From: UBA7960 sp964624065 | GTDB lineage: Bacteria; Bacteroidota; Bacteroidia; Bacteroidales; UBA7960 | Direction of reading: 5' to 3' | Assembly (NCBI GenBank): GCA_964624065.1 | Contig: CAZUWF010000005.1 | Span: 22,052-86,051, forward strand | DNA length: 64,000 nt | Part shown: in pieces, positions 51,397 through 60,840 of the stretch | Layout: every line of letters starts with the position of its first letter | How positions within the stretch are numbered: position 1 is the stretch's first letter | Made by a program: the position numbers and the translations under genes | Notes under the pieces: generated by a model | Databases searched by the model: none | What the model saw: the letters and a program-made list of their open reading frames with translations, nothing else | What the model was told of the DNA's origin: nothing

Positions 51397-54264
51397 TTAT
51401 TTAAAATCGGCTTCAATTTTTCCATAGTGCTCGTTAATTACACTTACTATCCTCTTGACCGTTACCTTCTCAATGCTCGTAAAAGACCGTGTATCCATTC
51501 TATTGTTTGGTTGAAGGTGCGATTGGACTTGATCGAGTTGATTTTTTAGGCGAATGGAAGAAAGGAACTTGAGCGCCTGCTCCAATTCGTTGTGAATGGA
51601 GCCTGATAAAGCGCCGATCTTTTTGAGAGCCAAAAGGCGCTCGTAGGTGTTTCTTTCAACAATCCCAAACTTCAGGGCCCAAAGCCTTGCAATATTGGTT
51701 ATTGACAGTATGGGCATTTTGAGGTCAAATTCTTCTCCATCTCTAAGCGAATCGGGGCTGTTTATCTGAAGGTTTACGGTAGTTTGTGCCAGATTGTGAA
51801 AGAAAATGCTTTGGTTTCGTATTTCTCTAAGGCAAAATTCTTCCAGCCTGTTGGCCAACTCAAAGTGGCCAAATACGGGTCTAAAATCAAAAAAAATGGA
51901 GGTTTTTAGTATTTCTTGAGGATTTGGAATTCTTATCCAATGGGCAATGGTTCTTTCCCAAGAATTGATAGACATACACCAATCCTTGTTACTGGCCATA
52001 ACACCACCCTTGCAAATTGGGTAACCAACCTGGGCTAGTTTGCCACAAACCAAAGTGCCCAACTCAAGGAAGTATTTTTGATGTTCCAAATCTTTTGCCT
52101 CATCCTGCGAATCGAAAATAATCGCATTATCCTGGTCAGTGGCCAAGGTCTGCTCTTTTCGTCCCTCGCTACCCAGGGCCGTAAAAACAAAAGGAACCGG
52201 CGATGGACCCAATTCTTTTATGGACTCGTATAGGAATTTCTCGGTTATGGTGTCGCTTACCTTACTTATGAGTTTCCCCACCACCGGCACACCTGCACCC
52301 ATACCAGCGACCAAACCAATAATTCGCGGCAGGCGATTCACGGTTTCGGAAATTTCGAAGTTGGAATCAGAAACTTGGATTGAGTAAATTAAATGCCCGG
52401 GTGAATCCTTCGTTAGTTCCGAGATTTTGAGCAAACTAACGTAGAAATGGTTCCTAGGATCGTAGGAGGTAATCACTATGTTGCAAATTCCATATTGGAC
52501 CATCAGCCTGAAAGCATCTATAAGTAAATCATCATGCGATACGGTTATAACAGGAGCACTCATAATTTGTGAAACCAAAATATCTGGGTTTCCCTGGGCT
52601 GCAACAACCCTGCGGCTAATATCGCTTTGTGTTATGATCCCAACAACTTCCCGGTTTTGGTTTACCACCAAAATAATGTTGGCCTTCGTGGAAACCATAA
52701 TTTTGGCAGCAACTTTTACCGGGGTGTCAATGGGGCAAGTTGGGGCTGGAATTAGGAAATCCTTCACAGGTTGCATCAAAATACCATCCTTCAGATCAAG
52801 CTCCGACTCTTTCGGCTCTAACCTCATTTGGCTGCCTATTCGATTGTAGGAGTCAATAATGATCCCATCACAATACACCACTTCTCCGTGGCTGTCCTTT
52901 ACCGGGAATAGCGAAACATGTGCCTCCGTAGTCTTTCCATCGACCCTTTTTATTCGGATTAACTTATCATTTATTTGGATCCCTTCATTTATTGCATGAA
53001 CCACTTCTCTCTTCTCACTCTTTACCGCAAGAAGTTCCTGAACGCTTGTTTGGCTCAAATCATTTAAGGTTGAGCAACCAAGGATGGTAAGGGCCCTGGA
53101 ATTCATTTCCGTAAATCGCGAACGTCGTCCTATGGTGCAACGAAATATCCCCAGGTTGACCAGGTCGGCAATTGATTTGAATTTTTCCATGCTGAGGTCA
53201 AGCTCGCGCACCACATTTTTGTGTTTCGAAACATCTTTCACAGAAAAAATGAATCCATGTTTGCCTTCAATTTCAAATTCCGATTTGCTTAATACCACTT
53301 CAACAAAACCCCCATCCTTTTTCTTTGCCCTGCGCTCGGTTGCTAAATCGGTGTGTATTTGGCCACCAGGTTCCTTCAAAGTACTAATGGAGGTTCGTGC
53401 AAAAGACCTTATTGATGAAAGAAGATTTTCATCTTTATTTTCGAATTCGTTCTGAGTAAAACCCAAAAGGTTTAGAAGGTACGGGTTGCAGTATGCGATT
53501 TCATCGCCTATCAACATAACTACACCATCCGTGGATGCTTCCACCAGTTTCTTGTAGCGCTCCATAGCATCCTCTAGTTTTTCGCGAGCAAATTGCCGTT
53601 CCTTCCCCGCCACGTAATTACGCTGGGCAAGGTAGGCAATGATGGAAGCAATAAGGAGTGTGATTAGTGACGAAATCCAAATTAGGCTACCAATGATGGC
53701 ATTAATTTCGAAATTAACATCATCCACGTAGATTCCAGTGCCCACAATCCAGCCCCATGGTGCAAACTCCTTTACGTATGACAATTTGGGTACAATCTTG
53801 GTACTGTCGTCCTTCCACTGCCAGGAGTATTCCACATATCCATCACCCTGCAATTTTGCAGTCCCTACCATTTCTATGAATAGTAACTTCCCGCCCAAAT
53901 CCTTGTAATTAGATAAATCAGTATCGTTCAAGCCGGGAAGGTAGGGGTGCATAACCATATGAGGAACTGTATCTGTAATCCAGAAGTAATCCTTGAGGTC
54001 CGGACCCCAGCGCATTTGGGAAATGATAGTTTTGGCTTGGGCTTGAGCCTGCTCAACGGAAAGGTCATTACCTACCTTTTGGTTGAGTTTGTCCATAATA
54101 CTCCAAGAACTGTTGATTAGTTCGCGTATGGTTTCACGTTTCTTTTCTAGCAAGCTCTCTCGGTAGTTTGGTATCACAAACAGGTAAATGGCTACCAAGA
54201 ACAATAGCAATGCCGCCAAGGATGGTAGCATTATGCGCGAAAAAAAACGAGTATTGCCAGCCAT
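51397..54264 (-). CDS. Cache-PAS-PAS-CBS-nucleotidyltransferase (DUF294) sensor, copy 2
   Basis: A 955-residue paralogue of copy 1. It has helix 1 (about 11-31), a sCache_2-type periplasmic domain (34-185), helix 2 (193-213), PAS 1 (232-346), PAS 2 (about 358-478, absent from copy 1), a CBS pair (about 500-615), a nucleotidyltransferase core GSEGRKEQTLATDQDNA (698-714) and the DUF294 C-terminal domain. The added PAS explains almost all of the 124-residue size difference. The upstream region holds a palindrome over a -7 element. Output substrate is unknown. Confidence 0.85.
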   Translation of the reverse strand: MAGNTRFFSRIMLPSLAALLLFLVAIYLFVIPNYRESLLEKKRETIRELINSSWSIMDKLNQKVGNDLSVEQAQAQAKTIISQMRWGPDLKDYFWITDTVPHMVMHPYLPGLNDTDLSNYKDLGGKLLFIEMVGTAKLQGDGYVEYSWQWKDDSTKIVPKLSYVKEFAPWGWIVGTGIYVDDVNFEINAIIGSLIWISSLITLLIASIIAYLAQRNYVAGKERQFAREKLEDAMERYKKLVEASTDGVVMLIGDEIAYCNPYLLNLLGFTQNEFENKDENLLSSIRSFARTSISTLKEPGGQIHTDLATERRAKKKDGGFVEVVLSKSEFEIEGKHGFIFSVKDVSKHKNVVRELDLSMEKFKSIADLVNLGIFRCTIGRRSRFTEMNSRALTILGCSTLNDLSQTSVQELLAVKSEKREVVHAINEGIQINDKLIRIKRVDGKTTEAHVSLFPVKDSHGEVVYCDGIIIDSYNRIGSQMRLEPKESELDLKDGILMQPVKDFLIPAPTCPIDTPVKVAAKIMVSTKANIILVVNQNREVVGIITQSDISRRVVAAQGNPDILVSQIMSAPVITVSHDDLLIDAFRLMVQYGICNIVITSYDPRNHFYVSLLKISELTKDSPGHLIYSIQVSDSNFEISETVNRLPRIIGLVAGMGAGVPVVGKLISKVSDTITEKFLYESIKELGPSPVPFVFTALGSEGRKEQTLATDQDNAIIFDSQDEAKDLEHQKYFLELGTLVCGKLAQVGYPICKGGVMASNKDWCMSINSWERTIAHWIRIPNPQEILKTSIFFDFRPVFGHFELANRLEEFCLREIRNQSIFFHNLAQTTVNLQINSPDSLRDGEEFDLKMPILSITNIARLWALKFGIVERNTYERLLALKKIGALSGSIHNELEQALKFLSSIRLKNQLDQVQSHLQPNNRMDTRSFTSIEKVTVKRIVSVINEHYGKIEADFK

Positions 54265-54326
54265 GGAAAAATCGTTAAGAGCTACCTATTACCATAAATC
54301 TATTTGAGTGGTAATCTGCAACCCAC

Positions 54327-54342
54327 GTACTTTCAAAAGTAC
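54327..54342. promoter_or_regulatory. GTACTTT-N2-AAAGTAC palindrome overlapping a -7 element
   Basis: Two 7-nt arms (54327-54333 and 54336-54342) flank CA. On minus, TACTTTTG (54334-54341) lies within it and fits the -7 consensus for DUF294 copy 2. A repressor binding here would block this internal promoter. Confidence 0.45.
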
Positions 54343-54378
54343 TAAATAAAAAAGTAATTTGATGAGTAAACGGTTGCT

Positions 54379-55140
54379 TTAATCCTTTAATCTTTCTTTT
54401 GGAAAGATTCGGCGAAGAATGTTGGGCTTTTTAAGGGGCTTGTTAAGCAAGATATTTAGGTTATTTTCGGCCGATAGATTGTCGGGCCAAAATTCCAAGG
54501 CCTTCAGGTATTGCTTCACTGCCCCGTCAAAATCGTCCCTGTGCCTCAAAATCATCCCAATGTTGGTGTGGCTAACCGACAACCTACGGAAGGTTTCTTT
54601 CTGTGCTTCTTTAATTTCCTTAGCTCGTTTGTTAATGAACCTGCCGGTGTTTTTGCCAAAAAACACGCTATCTTCTTTGCAAAAGTATGGCTTCAAGCTT
54701 TCCTTGATTTCAATCGTATTCTTTGACCCCCATTCCAATAACCAATTATTGTAAAGCTCAATACTTTTCAATACGTTTCCTTCGGAGATATTTAGTAAGG
54801 AGTCCTTTGTTTCTACAGTATGTTGGGGCAAAATTGCCATGGAAAGGAAAGCGGCAGCCCTGTTGTTGTAAACAATTCCCAACTCGTAAGATTCATGATA
54901 ATGCGGATATTTGGAGTAAATACCCTCCATACTATCCATAAGAATCAAAATTTGCGGATAATTTGCGGAGCCTGCCAGAGCATTGTACCCCTTATACAAT
55001 TCGTTGGCCCCAACCACCCTGGGGTCTATTGACAAAGCGTCATACCTGTAGTAATGCGAAACCCCAAAAAAAGTCAAAACCACGAGGGCACTCATTATGA
55101 CTATGAGAACCTTCGTGGTTTTATTCATTACAAATTTCAT
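54379..55140 (-). CDS. Membrane-anchored TPR protein
   Basis: A 253-residue protein with one N-terminal membrane helix (about 10-30), then an extracytoplasmic helical region ending in a TPR unit (about residues 190-235: SHTNIGMILRHRDDFDGAVKQY). No other family is recognised. It starts 2 nt after the stop of the upstream symporter gene and precedes the DUF294 sensor by 114 nt. From its place it may scaffold the transporter or sensor, but nothing in it proves that. Confidence 0.75.
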   Translation of the reverse strand: MKFVMNKTTKVLIVIMSALVVLTFFGVSHYYRYDALSIDPRVVGANELYKGYNALAGSANYPQILILMDSMEGIYSKYPHYHESYELGIVYNNRAAAFLSMAILPQHTVETKDSLLNISEGNVLKSIELYNNWLLEWGSKNTIEIKESLKPYFCKEDSVFFGKNTGRFINKRAKEIKEAQKETFRRLSVSHTNIGMILRHRDDFDGAVKQYLKALEFWPDNLSAENNLNILLNKPLKKPNILRRIFPKERLKD

Positions 55141-55142
55141 TT

Positions 55143-56813
55143 TTACCCGTGTACCTGTTCGGCCAGGAACTTGCGAATTTCAATTGGTGTTGGCTTGGTA
55201 AACTTGGAAACTACAATGTTGGTTATGATGGCCAATGGTGCCCCGAACCAAGCAAAGTACCAAGCACCGAGATAGTAGTCCATAAAACTATGGAAAGGGA
55301 GAGTAATACCAAATTTCCCGGCAATGAAATAGGATATCGATATCAACGAAACTGTTCCTCCGGCAATAAGTCCTGCTATGGCTCCTGACTTATTGGAGCC
55401 ACTCCACCAAATTCCCAGCAAGAAAAGAGGAAAAATTGTGCAGGCTGCTATTGAAAAAGATAGTGCCACAAGTTGCCCTATGAGGGCCAGCTCGAGCATT
55501 GCTATTAATGCTACGATTATTGCCATTAGGATTGTACCTCCCCTTGCAATGCGAAGCTGGGTGGAAGAAGATGCATTAGGGTTGATAACCTTGTAATAAA
55601 GGTCGTGCGAGAAGGCAGATGCACCTGCAACGAGCAACCCAGAAGTTGTTGAAAAAGCTGCAGATATGGCGCCTGCCGCAAGAAGTCCAACAATAAGGGG
55701 ATGAATGTTGGCCAGCTGGGCAGTGTAAACAACTATGGCATCTTGGGCCAGGGTTCCTACCTCCGGGTGAGCGGCAAGCATTTTTCCAAATGCGGCATAA
55801 ATAGGTGCGGTCCAGTAAATGATGCAAATAAAGAATAATCCCCAAACCACAGACCAACGAGCATCCCTGGGATTAGGAACAACGTAAAAGCGCTGAATAA
55901 CGTGGGGTAAGCCAGCAGTACCGATCATCAAAGCGAAAACAATTGCCATCCACTGGAAGAATGTACCACCCGACGATGCTGCCCAAGGCATGGCAAACTC
56001 TGGAGACGCCACCAAGGCATAGGCGTGGCCATAGGTATTGTACAAGGATTCGGCTTGGCCAAGCGACACCCCGTGTACAATATCAGAAACTACCGAACCG
56101 TAGCCAAGTGGAGGCATAAGCCAAAAATAATCGAATTTGAAAAGTAGGATAAACAAAGGTATCACGAAAGAAATGGCTATGATCACATATTGAATTTGCA
56201 TATTTTTGGTAACACCCAGCATACCTGAAATAAGTGTGTATGATAAAACCACACCACCACCTATCAAGATAGCCCAAATGTATTCTATTCCAAAAATCCA
56301 TTTAAACATCAGGCCGATTCCCCCAAATTGTGCAACGGAATAGGATATGGAAATCAAAATAGCAACCACCGCACCAACTATCCTAAGCCCTCGCGAGTAG
56401 TACCTGTCGCCAATAAAATCAGGAGCAGTATATTTTCCGTACTTCCTTATTTGGCCTGCCATGAGTATGAGAAGTAAAACGTAACCACCGGTCCAACCTA
56501 TTACGTATGCAAGGCCATGGTAACCCGATCCGAACATCAAGGCAGCCATACCCAACACGCTGGCGGCACTCATCCAGTTGGAAGCAATAGCCATACCCGA
56601 CCCTACTCTCGAAATGCTCCGGCCGGCAGCATAATAGTCGGAAGTGTCCTTGGCCCGAAATAAAATACCTACCATAATAAATACCACCAGAGTAATGATA
56701 AGGATTACTGCCGGCCCAAACTTGAACCCACCCTCCAACTGGGTGGCGGCACCTGCTGCTTGAGCTGCAAACGAAACAGCAAGAAATATTAGTAGAGAAA
56801 GAATTTTTTTCAT
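55143..56813 (-). CDS. Sodium/solute symporter, ActP-like, copy 2
   Basis: A 556-residue symporter, similar in length to E. coli ActP. It opens with a cleavable-looking signal (about 1-19, AAQAA) followed by helices. Motifs include GRSISRVGSGMAIASNWMSAAS (about 67-88) and LPHVIQRFYVVPNPRDARW. It has the usual short loop between helices 6 and 7, unlike the extended loop of the second symporter of this array. The DUF4212-like gene lies 7 nt upstream and the TPR gene 2 nt downstream. Acetate or another small carboxylate is likely. Confidence 0.88.
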   Translation of the reverse strand: MKKILSLLIFLAVSFAAQAAGAATQLEGGFKFGPAVILIITLVVFIMVGILFRAKDTSDYYAAGRSISRVGSGMAIASNWMSAASVLGMAALMFGSGYHGLAYVIGWTGGYVLLLILMAGQIRKYGKYTAPDFIGDRYYSRGLRIVGAVVAILISISYSVAQFGGIGLMFKWIFGIEYIWAILIGGGVVLSYTLISGMLGVTKNMQIQYVIIAISFVIPLFILLFKFDYFWLMPPLGYGSVVSDIVHGVSLGQAESLYNTYGHAYALVASPEFAMPWAASSGGTFFQWMAIVFALMIGTAGLPHVIQRFYVVPNPRDARWSVVWGLFFICIIYWTAPIYAAFGKMLAAHPEVGTLAQDAIVVYTAQLANIHPLIVGLLAAGAISAAFSTTSGLLVAGASAFSHDLYYKVINPNASSSTQLRIARGGTILMAIIVALIAMLELALIGQLVALSFSIAACTIFPLFLLGIWWSGSNKSGAIAGLIAGGTVSLISISYFIAGKFGITLPFHSFMDYYLGAWYFAWFGAPLAIITNIVVSKFTKPTPIEIRKFLAEQVHG

Positions 56814-56820
56814 AGTTTAT

Positions 56821-57582
56821 TTAAGATTTTACTGGATTTGACAAAAAGAACTCCTTCTCGATTTTATCGGTTCTAACGCAATAAATCCAGCATAGGCTTA
56901 TGAACAAGCATAGTAGGAATACCGCCGTGTAAAAATAGTGGAATGGGAAACCAAGAAATTTCGTGTCAGTAATAACAGATCGGTTGTGCACCAAGTACAA
57001 GTTCATAGCTTTCTCAACAACAGATTGGTTTTCTAATGATAATTGGTCAATCAGGTTCGATTTCAGTGAAAACGGAATTGCCATCCGACGGGCGTCTTTT
57101 GCATCGAGCCCCAAAAGGTCAGCCACTCCGGCTTCCAACCCTGTTTTGGAAGCAAGGTAGGCCGGATCAAGAATGCTAATCCCTAATGCACTCGCTTGCT
57201 CGAAGCTATTTAACTTTTCGAGAAGAAAACCAGGGTCTTCGCCAGCAAGCTGAAAAACCGACCAAGAAAATGCGTTTTCCAAGGCCGATTTGTATTCTGG
57301 CTTAATGTAGACCTTTGCCAGAACCTGCAATACTGACTTGGAGAACGTTCTCAATTCCAAGATTTCGGCCTCACCATCTTGAACTTGGTTCCACACTTGG
57401 TGAAATTCCACGTGGGCAGGTTCGGGAGTGGGCTTGCCCGTTACCTTCAGCAATATCTGAAAGCCAAAGATCCCTACCGCCCAAATTGACACTAGCAGCA
57501 AGGTGAGGTTTCGGTTCTTCTTGGCCCGCAAAGAACCTGGCTTGAAGAAACTAAAGTGGTAATCATTTTGATAATTTTCCAT
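56821..57582 (-). CDS. DUF4212-like symporter small subunit with large insert
   Basis: A 253-residue protein with two membrane helices (about 27-48 and 214-236) and an extracytoplasmic stretch of about 160 residues between them. The end (GFPFHYFYTAVFLLCLFISL then CWIYCVRTDKIEKEF) closely resembles the second helix of DUF4212 proteins, which are only about 90 residues long. Basic residues (RAKKNR) before helix 1 and RTDK after helix 2 give both ends a cytosolic position, so the insert is outside. It starts the array, 7 nt before its symporter. Calling it an enlarged DUF4212 is my inference. Confidence 0.7.
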   Translation of the reverse strand: MENYQNDYHFSFFKPGSLRAKKNRNLTLLLVSIWAVGIFGFQILLKVTGKPTPEPAHVEFHQVWNQVQDGEAEILELRTFSKSVLQVLAKVYIKPEYKSALENAFSWSVFQLAGEDPGFLLEKLNSFEQASALGISILDPAYLASKTGLEAGVADLLGLDAKDARRMAIPFSLKSNLIDQLSLENQSVVEKAMNLYLVHNRSVITDTKFLGFPFHYFYTAVFLLCLFISLCWIYCVRTDKIEKEFFLSNPVKS

Positions 57583-57623
57583 AAAGTTTTAAATTGGTTT
57601 ATTGATGATTCGATTTTTGCGCT

Positions 57624-57632
57624 GCAAATATA
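57624..57632 (-). promoter_or_regulatory. -7 promoter element heading the minus-strand array
   Basis: Reading minus, TATATTTGC is a full match to TAnnTTTG, with transcription starting near 57620 and a leader of about 38 nt. It is the only clean match found at the head of the ten-gene array. Confidence 0.55.
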
Positions 57633-58590
57633 GTTCAGTTTTGATTATGGTAGATTGATTGGGTGAAATTATTATGATTCACAGGTTGAGGGGCTAATAG
57701 TGTGATGAATTGGAAGGAGAAGATACGAAAAACAAACAATAAAAAGATTGGCTGTGTGACTTGCCTGATAAAAAGCCTTTTTTCGCTAGCCACCTAACTA
57801 TTTTATTACATTAGATTAAAACCAAAAACTCGAATTTCGAATTCTTGAAGGGCTTGCTTGTGGGGGCAACCCTTCCGGTGTGTAGTGTGGCCAGTGTCAG
57901 AAATGAACAACTCAAAATTTTAATCCAACCACCTAAAAAACTACATTATTACCACCACGCGGCGGAGGCATACCCTCACAGGCAAGCAAACCAGTACCCA
58001 CCACGTGCAATCAAGTACTTACTTCGAAGGGATTGCAAAGGCTATTGAAAACGGAGGGCCAGCCTTGACTACATTACCACACGAACCTTCCGCCTCCGCT
58101 TCCCCACCCAGCGAGGATTGAACCTACCGACAATATCAACCCGTAGTTTTTTGAAGGAAAGTGCCTGGTGGAATATCTTTCAAGCAATCAGGTCAGGGGA
58201 ACAAAATGCAAAGTAAAAGATGCAAGGCACTACCTCGCTCGATACGGTTTGCGGGCATACAAATTCCTTGCATAAAACCCTTGAATTATTTTGAAGCCTC
58301 GGTTTTTTGTAGCCTTTTTATCGAGAATAAAGTAAAATGGAACCAATAATTGACCTTGATCCTTTTGGCATCATTACAAATGCCTCTAGGAAGTTTGCAT
58401 TTTTGGCATTGCCCAAATAAGTTTTCCAAAAAGGTCTTGACAAAACGAAGCTAGCCGGTAGGGAGGCAAAATCTGGCACGCGATTATATCCGGAAAGGCA
58501 AAAAAGAAAAAAAATCCAAGAAAATAGAATGATTGATTTCTAGAAAGTTCATGAGGTTTAAGAAGTTTCAAATCTCCGACAAAAGTTCAT

Positions 58591-58598
58591 ATATTTGT
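58591..58598 (+). promoter_or_regulatory. -7 promoter element for dipeptidyl peptidase
   Basis: TATATTTG fits TAnnTTTG, with TTTC at 58567-58570 as a 20-nt-spaced -33-like element. Transcription would start near 58603, about 39 nt before ATG 58642. Confidence 0.5.
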
Positions 58599-58641
58599 GG
58601 CAATTATTCACCATGGATGATTTAATAAAATTCAAGCGTTT

Positions 58642-60840
58642 ATGAGTTCCAACTCTACCAAAATCTTTTGCTTGGTCCTTTTCATCAAGATTTCCACTTT
58701 ATCCTTCACTCAAAATTCAAAAATTACCCTCGAGCAAGTTTGGCGCGATAGGTATTTTATGCCCAAATCCATAAGTATGGGTCGGTCAATGAACGATGGG
58801 TTGAACTACTCAATTGTGGAGCAAGGCATCAGGCTCAATGTTTACTCCTATGAAACCGGCGAGCTAATCAGGGAGGTTTTCACCACCGAGGGTTTGTTGC
58901 AATCGGAAGCAGGAAGGCCACAATCTATAAGCGCCTACCATTTTAGCCCTGACGAAGGTTTATTGCTTGTCGGAGTAAATCGACAATCAATTTACCGTCA
59001 CTCATACTCCGACGAGTACTACGTTTTCGACATTTATAAAAACACCTTGGCGGCGCTTTCTGAAGGTACCAAGCAAACCCTTCCCGAGTTCTCACCGGAT
59101 GGGAAAATGGTAGCATTCGTTCGCCACAACAATATTTTTGTCAAAGAAATTGAATCAGGCAACGAGTTTGCCGTGACCACTGACGGTGAAATAAACAAAA
59201 TAATAAACGGAACCACAGATTGGGTTTACGAAGAAGAGTTTGGATTAACCAAAGCGTTTCAGTGGTCGCCTGACGGTCGCAAGATTGCATTCCTTCGTTT
59301 TGATGAACGATATGTTAAGGAGTTTACTATGGCAATGTACGGGGAGATTTACCCAGAGCAATACACATTCAAGTATCCCAAGGCGGGCGAAGACAATAGC
59401 TTGGTGTCATTGCATATTTTCGATATGCAAACCAAGGTAACCATTAAGGTGGAGACCGGCAAAGACCCCGAAAGATACATCCCGCGCTTTTTGTGGACCA
59501 AAGAACCCGATAAACTGGCAGTGGTGATTATGAACAGGCACCAGAATGATTTGAAAATCCTCCTTGCGGATGGAAACACCGGACTAAGCCAAACTTCGTA
59601 TCACGAAAACAACAAGTACTACATTGAGATTACCGATGACCTTACTTTCTTGGCAGACAAAAAGCATTTCATCACAAGCAGCACCAGGAGCGGATTCAAC
59701 CACCTTTACTTGCACGATATGCAAGGCAACGAGGTTGCACCCATAACAAGGGGCGATTGGGACGTGACAAGCTTTTTTGGTATTGACGAGCAATCGGGTT
59801 GGGTTTATTACAGCTCTAGCGAGCAATCGCCAATTGAGACTCACCTATATAGGGTAAAGCTAAATGGCACTCAAAAACAACTACTCACGCCCGAAGGTGG
59901 ACATAACAACCCATCGTTTAGCCAAGGGTTAAGATTTTTTATCAACAACCAATCCACTGCCAACATTCCGCCCGTAGTTTCAATTCTCAACTCAGATGGC
60001 ACAGTGATTAAGGTTTTGGAAGACAATAAGGAATTGCGCCAAAAGGCGGCCGATCATAGATTCGTTCCTCGAGAATTCTTCCAGATTGAAACGGAGCCTG
60101 GAGTTGTTTTAAATGCCTGGAGGATTCTCCCCCCCGATTTCGATGCAGGCAAGCAATACCCGGTATTAATGTACGTTTACGGTGGACCTGGTTCGCAAAC
60201 TGTTGTGGACAGGTGGGATCCCGGCAACGGGCCTTGGTTTCAAATGCTGGCCCAAATGGGCTTCATTATAGTTTCGGTCGATAACCGTGGCACGGGAAAC
60301 AGGGGAGAAGAGTTTATGAAAATGACCTACCTGCAGTTGGGCAGGTATGAGGCCATTGACCAAATAAATGCAGCAAAACACCTGGCTACCCTGTCTTATG
60401 TTGATGCCGAGGCAATTACCATTTTTGGATGGAGCTACGGTGGTTACCTTTCCTCCCTCTGCCTCGCCTGGGGTGCCGACGTTTTTGCGGGGGCAATTTC
60501 AGTGGCTCCGGTTACCAACTGGCGTTTTTATGATACCATTTACACCGAAAGGTATATGCGCACCCCGCAAGAAAATCCAGATGGATACGATGATAACTCA
60601 CCCATAAATCACGTTGGCAAAATCAAAGGTAAGCTATTGCTTGTTCACGGCTCTGCTGATGATAATGTACATTACCAAAACACTATGGAAATGGCCAAAT
60701 CATTGATTGATGCAAACATACCGTTTGAACTGGCAATATATCCCAACCATAACCACGGTATCAGGGGAGGCAACGCACGACTGCACCTTTTCGAGCACAT
60801 TACGAGGTTTTTGATGGCGAATTGGGGAGTAAGGAATTAA
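58642..60840 (+). CDS. Dipeptidyl peptidase IV (S9 family)
   Basis: A 732-residue serine peptidase that removes Xaa-Pro dipeptides from peptide N-termini. The signal peptide (about 1-25, ending LSFTQ) sends it to the periplasm. An eight-blade propeller domain (about 30-500) carries the substrate N-terminus motif YEEEF with Glu197-Glu198. The C-terminal alpha/beta hydrolase has Ser598 (GWSYGG), Asp673 (GSADDN) and His705 (NHNHG). The length and triad are normal. No other peptidase genes adjoin. A role in proline-rich peptide use is established for the family. Confidence 0.94.
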   Translation: MSSNSTKIFCLVLFIKISTLSFTQNSKITLEQVWRDRYFMPKSISMGRSMNDGLNYSIVEQGIRLNVYSYETGELIREVFTTEGLLQSEAGRPQSISAYHFSPDEGLLLVGVNRQSIYRHSYSDEYYVFDIYKNTLAALSEGTKQTLPEFSPDGKMVAFVRHNNIFVKEIESGNEFAVTTDGEINKIINGTTDWVYEEEFGLTKAFQWSPDGRKIAFLRFDERYVKEFTMAMYGEIYPEQYTFKYPKAGEDNSLVSLHIFDMQTKVTIKVETGKDPERYIPRFLWTKEPDKLAVVIMNRHQNDLKILLADGNTGLSQTSYHENNKYYIEITDDLTFLADKKHFITSSTRSGFNHLYLHDMQGNEVAPITRGDWDVTSFFGIDEQSGWVYYSSSEQSPIETHLYRVKLNGTQKQLLTPEGGHNNPSFSQGLRFFINNQSTANIPPVVSILNSDGTVIKVLEDNKELRQKAADHRFVPREFFQIETEPGVVLNAWRILPPDFDAGKQYPVLMYVYGGPGSQTVVDRWDPGNGPWFQMLAQMGFIIVSVDNRGTGNRGEEFMKMTYLQLGRYEAIDQINAAKHLATLSYVDAEAITIFGWSYGGYLSSLCLAWGADVFAGAISVAPVTNWRFYDTIYTERYMRTPQENPDGYDDNSPINHVGKIKGKLLLVHGSADDNVHYQNTMEMAKSLIDANIPFELAIYPNHNHGIRGGNARLHLFEHITRFLMANWGVRN

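Larger units (their letters stand above)
57583..58641. other. 1.06-kb divergent gap without a supported gene
   Basis: The gap separates the minus-strand array from the dipeptidyl peptidase gene. It holds a minus -7 element (57624-57632) and a plus one (58591-58598). Small frames at 57845-58048 and 58161-58349 lack start context and protein character. Nothing else is recognised. Confidence 0.5.

Noticed and set aside
57845..58349. Small frames in the 1-kb gap
   Set aside because: They lack a start context and look like random composition. They could be decayed sequence, but I cannot support a gene.
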